From Ruegeria atlantica (lineage in GTDB: Bacteria > Pseudomonadota > Alphaproteobacteria > Rhodobacterales > Rhodobacteraceae), in assembly GCF_013032505.1 (NCBI RefSeq), contig NZ_WQCG01000011.1, positions 1 through 64,000 of the forward strand: DNA of 64,000 nucleotides. The letters run 5' to 3'. Of the stretch, positions 53,724 to 61,600 are shown piece by piece. The first letter of the stretch is position 1; each line of letters starts with the position of its first letter. The notes under the pieces were generated by a model. That model searched no databases and was not told the DNA's origin. It worked only from the letters and a program-made list of their open reading frames with translations. The translations under genes were made by a program, and so were the position numbers.

Positions 53724-55028
53724 CTACGTGCCGCCCACGCCTAGGCGAAAGGTTCTTTTGATCCGGCTGACGTCCGACGGCTCTATTTCCGCCTTCTCTG
53801 CATGCTCGTTCCATTTCTCGACGGAGGCCACAATCTCCTCAATTGCCTGCTTTGCCCTAGCGGGCTTTAAGCCCGCATTCGAGGCAAAGACCATAAGGTC
53901 GTCATGGGTGAAATCGTTTCGCTTTCCTGCCAAGCTCATCTGGTGATCGCGGGTCCAGGAACCTCGGGGGTTAAAGGAGTAAGCCACGTCGTAAGCTGGT
54001 GATAGTCGCCAAGATCCGGACCGGTCCATGAGGAAAGAGATGTTCTTCACGTGGTCATCCTGGTTACGAGCCACGACATTGAAGACGGCGCGCTTATATT
54101 GTTGCTCCACGACGTCCATCCCAAGTCCAAGATCCCTGATCGTCAAGATCGCCTGCTCGTAGGAATAGGAGGCCGGGTCGTTGAAATCGAAGTGCTGTAT
54201 CGCTCCAAGAGACTGCATGTGAAGCTTGCGCCCCCGTCCATCCCGGTCGAACCGGCGGGTCATGAAGTGGCTTCGTCCACCTTCGTGGTGAAGCCTGCAT
54301 TCCGACATGTCGATGCCCGCCTCTGTCGCCATCAGGTGATACGCGTACTCGATCTTTCCGAAGCCTTGGGGATCGGCGAGCTCCTTGTCACGGTTGTTAG
54401 ACACGCCGTCGAACTTCAAGAGCCAGTGCTCGTACCCCTCGTCAACCTGAACTTGCCCGGACCTGAACTCGCCGGTTTCCCTGTTCCAGGCGAGCACGGC
54501 CTTGGCGCGCGCGCCCCCTGCGGAGGTCCCGACGCTCAAAATGTCTTCCAGCGCCCCAGCGTCGTCCTCACCCCCGAGCTTGCCGACGAGGTTCTCACGC
54601 TCGTCCAATACCCTGTTGGCCAAGTCCACCAGTTGGGCTAATTCCAGCTTCTTCGAGCGCGTTGCTTTGCGGACAGTAGGCTCGAATTCCAATGCCCCGA
54701 TCCCTCGGTTGCCTATGTAGCAAAGCCGATCAACCGGGCTAAACCGGTCTGCGCTTCGGCCCGTTTCGGCAAGCCAAGCATCGATCAACCGGTTGCCGAA
54801 CTTGTCCGGTAGCGCGTCGGCCAGCATGCCCGGCAGTCCCTTAAAAGTCTCCCTTCGAAGGGCAGGAAACTCATAGGGAGCTTCCCGTGCCAGCATTTTC
54901 AAAGGGGCGACCTCGATACCTGCACCCACGAACTCCGGATCGTATTGAAAGACGCCGAGCGAACGTGCCTCGTCCCAGCTCGCGGCGCCGATCCGCCGAC
55001 CCCATAGCATCACAGTCGCGTCAGTCAT
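53724..55028 (-). CDS. hipA: HipA-family serine/threonine kinase toxin
   Basis: This 434-residue protein has the HipA kinase features: the Gly-rich loop GTSAGGARAK (residues 167-176), the catalytic block NVVARNQDDHVKN (N322, D324-D325, H326, K328), and LSPAYDV with metal-binding D347. HipA kinases arrest growth by phosphorylating targets such as glutamyl-tRNA synthetase and are held by HipB. It overlaps hipB by ATGA and lies downstream of it. It could stabilise the island or plasmid by addiction. Confidence 0.92.
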   Translation of the reverse strand: MTDATVMLWGRRIGAASWDEARSLGVFQYDPEFVGAGIEVAPLKMLAREAPYEFPALRRETFKGLPGMLADALPDKFGNRLIDAWLAETGRSADRFSPVDRLCYIGNRGIGALEFEPTVRKATRSKKLELAQLVDLANRVLDERENLVGKLGGEDDAGALEDILSVGTSAGGARAKAVLAWNRETGEFRSGQVQVDEGYEHWLLKFDGVSNNRDKELADPQGFGKIEYAYHLMATEAGIDMSECRLHHEGGRSHFMTRRFDRDGRGRKLHMQSLGAIQHFDFNDPASYSYEQAILTIRDLGLGMDVVEQQYKRAVFNVVARNQDDHVKNISFLMDRSGSWRLSPAYDVAYSFNPRGSWTRDHQMSLAGKRNDFTHDDLMVFASNAGLKPARAKQAIEEIVASVEKWNEHAEKAEIEPSDVSRIKRTFRLGVGGT

Positions 55029-55360
55029 CTGGTCTCGTCACCCCATGTCCATGTTGATTTTGCCGCGCGTTCCGACGAAGGGCTGGCCCTCTTGCGCTCG
55101 CTCCCCTTCCTTGAAACGCGTTCAATGGGCCGAATGTTTCCTTCGGGCAGCGAAGAGAGGATGGCATCTTCGAGTTCAAGCGCCGTTGCAACACGAAGAA
55201 AGGTGTCTAAGGTCGAGGGTTCGCCCGCCTCAAGGCGACGCAATGTGCGCACGCCGATGCCTGCCCTTTCGGCAAGGGTGGCCTGCGTCACGTTTCGGGC
55301 GAGGCGCAGGCGCGCGAGACGTTGCCCGATTTCTTGCTCTATTTGTTTTGACGTCGCCAT
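55025..55360 (-). CDS. hipB: HipB-like antitoxin, helix-turn-helix repressor
   Basis: This 111-residue protein has an XRE-type HTH in its first 70 residues (RLARLRLARNVTQATLAERA, then GVRTLRRLEAGEPSTLDTFL) and a basic, disordered tail. HipB binds operators ahead of its own operon and neutralises HipA. It is the first gene of the pair. Confidence 0.9.
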   Translation of the reverse strand: MATSKQIEQEIGQRLARLRLARNVTQATLAERAGIGVRTLRRLEAGEPSTLDTFLRVATALELEDAILSSLPEGNIRPIERVSRKGSERKRASPSSERAAKSTWTWGDETR

Positions 55361-55371
55361 GTTGTTCTAAA

Positions 55372-55427
55372 GGGTCGTATAATGCCGGTTAAGTCTTTCT
55401 TTGGCGTATTATAGGTCGTATATGACC
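55372..55427 (-). promoter_or_regulatory. Probable hipBA operator region
   Basis: Just upstream of hipB there are inverted elements: GGGTCGTATAATGCC at 55372-55386 faces GGCGTATTATAGGTC at 55403-55417, and the latter overlaps AGGTC-GTATAT-GACCT (55412-55427). Such paired palindromes fit HipB autoregulation. The other 205 bases up to the traA end show no gene, only a TTGTGTCGCAAA sequence near 55551. Confidence 0.5.
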
Positions 55428-55632
55428 TATTACTATATAGATTGTCAATAGGCCACATGTGGACTTTTAAATGGTATCTCCATCGCTAAAAGGCCGAATA
55501 TGGCTTGTTTATGCTATTCAAGATATCACGATCCTGTGCTATTGGGAGAGTTGTGTCGCAAAATTTTGACATGACCGAAGCCAGCGTCGTTTTGGACGCA
55601 CTTATCCCGCGTTTCTCACAGATGCCCACGCC

Positions 55633-58600
55633 TCACATGCTCATACCCAGGCCGCGCGACCGCGAGCGCGCGCGTTCCGGATGCAACCCGTCTTCCAGCG
55701 ATTGGGCGGCATAGCCCCATGCGTATAAGCCAAAGGTGCGCCCGCCTGTTTCGGTGATTGTGGCCAGCCCCTGCGCCACCGCGATGCGACGATTGTCGTC
55801 CAGGGCTGGTACGGTGCCCGGCAACGACTTGTCGGTGCGCGTCAGAGCAAACACTTCCTTATGCGTAAAGGTCCGGAACACCCGCTCCAGAATACCCTCG
55901 CTCTTTTTCGGGCTTTCCGTCATATCGGCGATCTCTGTGAGCAACGCTTCGCGCTCCCTCATCAGGTCATCCACCGCCCTGAGCGAGCCTTCCAGAAAGA
56001 CGTATTTCATCGCTGCCACGAGATCTGCGCTCTGGTCCGGCAGGTCTGGCAAAAGACCGATCCGTGCTACGGACAGTTCCGCATGCGTCGGTTCGGGGGC
56101 CGCGGACAATGCACGCTGAACCCGGCCCTCGACATCCCGGTCATAAGCTTCCTTCGCCTCGCGGTTTGCATATCCCAGCGGATGCATCCGCCGCGGGTCG
56201 GGATTGCGCTGTCCGACATTGCGCAGGAACAAGGGCTTATTGAACTTCTCGCCATCGAGCCCGGCCGCCAGCGCCAGTTTCGCATCCAGCGCCACCCGGG
56301 CGGCGGTCAAGTCTTGCGTGGTTTCTGCCACCTTGTCCGCGGACAGCGTCGGTGCCGCCGCATCCGCCGCCTTCAGAAGCACCCGGATATCCGTTACAAG
56401 CTCGCGCCGATGCACCGGATCCCGCGCATCCACCCGCTCAGTGATCGCACAGGCCAGTTGCAGTGCCCGTCCGTCATAGCGTGAATCCGGCGCACTAGCT
56501 GCCGCATGTTTCGAGGCTGGCTCCGGGAGGTCCATTTCGATCTGCGGCGCATTCATAGGCTTGCCCTGCGGGTCCCCGACCACAGCTTCCTCCACGTTGT
56601 CCTCCATGTCTTCAAGACGGCTTGCCTTCTCCATCTGAAGCTGCGCCTCGGCCAGGTCCGCCTCTCCCTTCGCCATGATTGCATCCCAATCCACCGGCGG
56701 GTATTCGACATCCCGGTCAGGATCAGAAGCAACCCTCGCCGCATCCGATCCATCGGCCAATGGCTGTTCCCGTTCCCCGGTGCCCGGTCGCGCGCCAAAC
56801 ACCCTGCCGACTGCTTCAGCCAGCGCCTTGTCCTGCCCCGCCAACCCGGACAGGGACGCGATGCGGCCCGCCAGATCATCCAGCGACCGAGCGCCCGGTT
56901 TGCGCCAGGGGCCGCCCAACGTGTCAGCCCGCTCAAGCAGGTGGCCCAGCCGATCTTCCATGTTTACCGGCACCGGCATATTGGACCGGTCACTCTCCGC
57001 ACGCAGCCGGTCGGACAGCTCGATTGCCAATCTTCTGTAGTCGGCAGGTTTCGGGGGATCTGCGTGCTGTTCCTCGTGCCGCATCTCGCTGGGCGCGCGC
57101 TGCGGATCATCGGTCTGGATTGCCTCCTCCTGGTCCTGCCTGGCTGCAGCCGATTGTTGTTTGCGAAGGGCCTCGACTTCCCAGGCATAAGCCATGGTCC
57201 GTGCCCGCCGGCGCGGTCGGTCAGAAATCCCCCAGACCTCCAGCGCCATCCGCGCCACCTGCTCGTCGGACGCGTGCACCCCGGCCAAGATCTCGCTCAA
57301 AAGGCCGCGTCGGCGCCCGCGTGCCCGCCGCCGGGTCCGCGCCCATTCCCGGTGCCGTCTTTGCCGTTTCTGTTCCGGCGTTTCCGGCCGATCCTTCGGG
57401 TCCGGCAGCTCCTGTGCCGGCACCGCATCAACCCGCTCCGGCACCAGTTCCTCAACCCGGGCATGAACGCGCGCCATCTCCGCGCGCTGGCCATAAAGCG
57501 CAAGTCCCGCCTCGAACATCACAGCAATCCGCTCCTCGCCAAGCGCCCGCGCCGTCAGCGCACCACGCGCCAGAACCCGCGCCGGAGCCAGCAGCCGGGA
57601 CGCGCCATCCACACCGGCCTCGCGTCGCGCCAGATCATCTGCCTGGCGCGGCAGATCGGCGGGGACCTGTCGCAGAAGCCGACGCCAGTGACGACCATCG
57701 CTCAAGGACCGCACGTAGCGTTCCATCGCCAAGCGGTCGTCTCCTTCGGGCGCCTGCCCGTCCCGCAGGATCGCCGCGCCGATCACCTCCGCCAGAACCT
57801 CACCTTCAAGCCCCTGCCCCAACGCCGGCGTGTTTCCGGCCCGCTTGATGCCCGCCAGGCTGGAAAGCCGGTCAATGGCGCGCTCGATCGCCGCATTTGG
57901 AGTCGTCTTGCCAGCCGCATCTTGCTCACCGGAACCGATCTCGACGCTCCGCCCCCGCATCGCCTCGCGCGCGCTGAAGCTGGGATCGAACCCGTAATCC
58001 AGTACGCTTTCCGCGCGCCCCTCGCGCCGCACGATCCGGCTCAGCATCTCGCCCGTACGCACCTGCGAGGATGGCACCACCAGTTTGATATCGCGGCCAT
58101 GCGCCGCGACACCCGCCGCCAGAACCTGCCGGGACATGCCCGGGGAAACCAAGAGATGCACGTTGTCGCGCACCAATGCGCCCTCACCATGGATCGTGCC
58201 GGCAAAGGCGAACTCCCATTTGGGGAGATCCGTTTCAGGGGGGAACACCACATCGCGGGTTTCCGATCCCCCACGCGCCGCAATACGCAGGACAAGACCA
58301 CCTGACTTTTCGTCACCGTCGACCACTTCGGCCCGTTCCCCGGCCCGCACTTGCCGGGCCTCCCAGCCCTTGTCCCGTTCCGCCGGGGGCACCCAGGGAG
58401 AGGATATCAGGAAGCGGATACGATCCCCCGGTTTGAGCTCCGCATCCGCTTCGAACTCCGCGCGCGCGGGATCAACAAGATCCAGCTTCGCCCGGATCGC
58501 CGCCGTCACTGCGTTTGCATCCGCCCGCCCCCAGCTCAACGCGATCTTGTCCGGATTGGCATCGGCGACATAACTGTCGGCCAGCACATCGATGACGCGC

Positions 58601-61600
58601 CGCGCATCACCCCCCGCCACCACCGAGCCCGTGTCCGAAAGCACGTCCAGGGATTCTTGCGCCACCGCACCACCCGCGACGAGACCCGACAAAACCATGG
58701 CACTTCCCGCGTCCCGCAACCGGTCGCACCCCAGCCAGGCCGATCCCACCCGCACCTCCAGCGCACGGGTCACAGCCCCTGCCGCCACCGGGGCTTGTTC
58801 CTCGCCCCCCAGGAACGCCACCAGCTTCGCGCCGCTGCTTTCGACCCGCTTCAGAAGTTCGGCCATCTCCCGCCCGCCGAGACGACCCGCTTCATTCAGA
58901 ACCACCACGGTCGTGGGATCGAGCTGCACACGCGGTTTTTCCCCCTCACCCGGGACGGAGTTCTTCACGGCCGTCTCCGCCATGAAGCGATGCAGGGTTC
59001 GGGACTTTTCAACCCCGGCCTGCTCCAACGCCTCCAGCCCGACCCCGGTTGGCGTGACTGTCAGAACCTGCCAGCCCGCCTGTTCATGCAGCGCCGCCGT
59101 CTCCGCCGCAACTTCTGTCTTGCCGCTGCCCGCCTCCCCGCGAATGAGCCGCAAGCGGCCCGGAGCCATGGCATGTTCCAGAGCCGCGCGATGCTCCACG
59201 GGCATCTCCTGCTCCAGCCGCGCCCTGAGGTCCCGGTCACGTTTCGCAAGCTCCGCAAGCGTGGGCTTTGGCGCGCGCTCCGGCACCGGGGCCAGCGCCA
59301 GCCGCGCGCCCAGGTCCACCGCATCGAGTTCCAGCCTGAGCTGGTCCCGCGTCGTATAGACCCGGCCACGATCTTCGCGGCCCGGTTTCGCAGCGCTGCC
59401 TGCCGTCGAGCCACCCTCGGACAGCATCACCAGATCGGGATGGGTCAGCGCCGCTCGGTAAAGCCGCAGGAAGGTCTCCGGCTCCCGCACCACCCGTGCC
59501 AGCCGGGTCGCCACGTCCTCGGCCCGAAGCACCGAGTTGCGCGCCACCACGTCATCCACCACCCGGCGCGGGAAGCGCGCATAACCCCGCCTGTCCTCCA
59601 GGTCCGGGTTCAGAACGGGATCGCCCTTTCGATAGTCCGCCGCCAGCAGGCCAACATGGCGCTCCGCCACCGCCATCAGCTCCGCATCCCCCGCAAAGCC
59701 GGCCAGGCCATCGGCCCGCGTCAGGTCAGCCCCTTGCGCCTGCCAGTCCGCACGGGCTCCCAGACCGACAATGTCTGCCCCCGGCACCATCCCTGCGGAG
59801 GGGGCGTTGCCGAAGCTCCACACATCATCGGGATCCAAATCGAGATACCCCGCCGCCTGGCCCATGCGGATCAGATCGGTCAGGCTTTCCGCGTGGCCCG
59901 CGCGCCCGTACACTGTCACCTTGTCCTCGTGCCGCGACAGCGCCACGTAGAGCGCATGACGGTGCATGCACCGGTGGGGCAGAACCCGGACCTGATCGAC
60001 GCTCAGACCCTGCGCCTTGTGGACCGTCGCCGCATAGCCGTAATCCAGATCCCGGAATTCCTCGAGATCGAGCGTCACCGGGTTGGAGAGGTCGCCGTCA
60101 AACACAACGTCGATCTCCCGCTCCCGTGTCGCCACCACCGTACCGAAGCTCGATCGTGACAGGCCCAGATCGAAATGCGCCTTCGTTAATATGATCCGCT
60201 CACCCACGCCCAGGTCCAAAGGTATCGTGGCCTGTTCCCTGCCACCCTCGACACCCGTAAAGACCCGCGTGATCGTACCGTAGCGCCGAACGGTTGAAGC
60301 AAGGACAGCCCCCTGTTCAAGCCCGTTGAGCCGGATCGCGTCATTGAGATGAGCCACGTCCCGGTTCGTCGCCGCCACTGCGATCCGGCTGCCATTCCCA
60401 TCCCAGTAGTCCCGCGCAATCGCCCCGATCGGATCAGCCCGCACCTCCGGGTCCAGTTTTATCGCGCCTCTCTTAGCGTAATACCTCAGCGCAGCGCCAA
60501 CACCCTCTCCACCCCGCGCCAGCGCTTCCGTCGCCTCCCGGTCCATACGAACTTTCTGCCGTACCACCGTGTCCATGACCACGCTCTGGCCCACAGCCTG
60601 TTCCGCCACCGCCCAGCCCGGCAGGTCCGAGACCGGCTGAAACTGGTCCGGATCGCCCATTGCGATCAGCTTGCCCCCCATCGCCGCAACTTGCCGCTGG
60701 ATGCGCGACCATTGCCCGACGCCCACCATACCGGCTTCGTCCATAATGAAGACAAATTTTCCCTGCGGTGGCACCTCTCCACGCGCCCAGGCCGCTTCCC
60801 ATGCCGCCAGTGTCCGGGTCCCGACGCCCTTGAGACTGGCCGCCAACTCATCCCTGGCTTTGCCCGAGGGGGCGCCTGCCAGTACTGTCACACCCCGCTC
60901 CTGCCAGCCCCGCGCCACCTTGCCCAACGTATAGGTTTTGCCCACACCCGCATGGCCCTGCACCAGCACCAGGCGCTCCGGACCCAGCATGGCCTCCGCC
61001 GCCGCCCGCTGCACCGGGTTCAGGCTGGCCAGCACATCCGGGCGAACCACCTGTGACTGGCCCGGCTTGAAGACCCCGGTCGCCAGCCTGCTTGCATCCT
61101 CTTCGCATTGCCGCATCACCGCCGCCCGCGCCACCGTCACATATTGCCGGGCACCATCCGGGGCCCGGGTCTTGAGCGCGATCAGGTCGTCCGACCTCAT
61201 CACCTGAGCCGCAAGCGACCGAATATCCGCCTCCCCCACAACATGACCCAGACGCTCCCGCAAACCCCGCTGCACATCTCCTTCCGTGAAGACAGGCTTG
61301 TCCGTTTGAATGATAGCCAGAATCTGATCGGGAGTGTTCCTGAGGAAATCCGCGTTCGCCGCCCGCAGCTGCGCGGCACTCAGGGAAACCTTCGGAACCT
61401 GCGTCAGCCGCGCCAGTTTCGCGTGGTCCATATCCGGCTCATCAGGACCCGGGGCCGGCGCAAGCGCCTGCGCGGCAACACGATTATCCGAGGCGGACGG
61501 CATGGCATCCAGTGCCATCCGTATGGATTTCTCCGAAGCAAACCCATGGTCCAGCCCGCTGCGCGGCGGTCGTTCCCGACCCGCGATCTTGCCGAGCACA

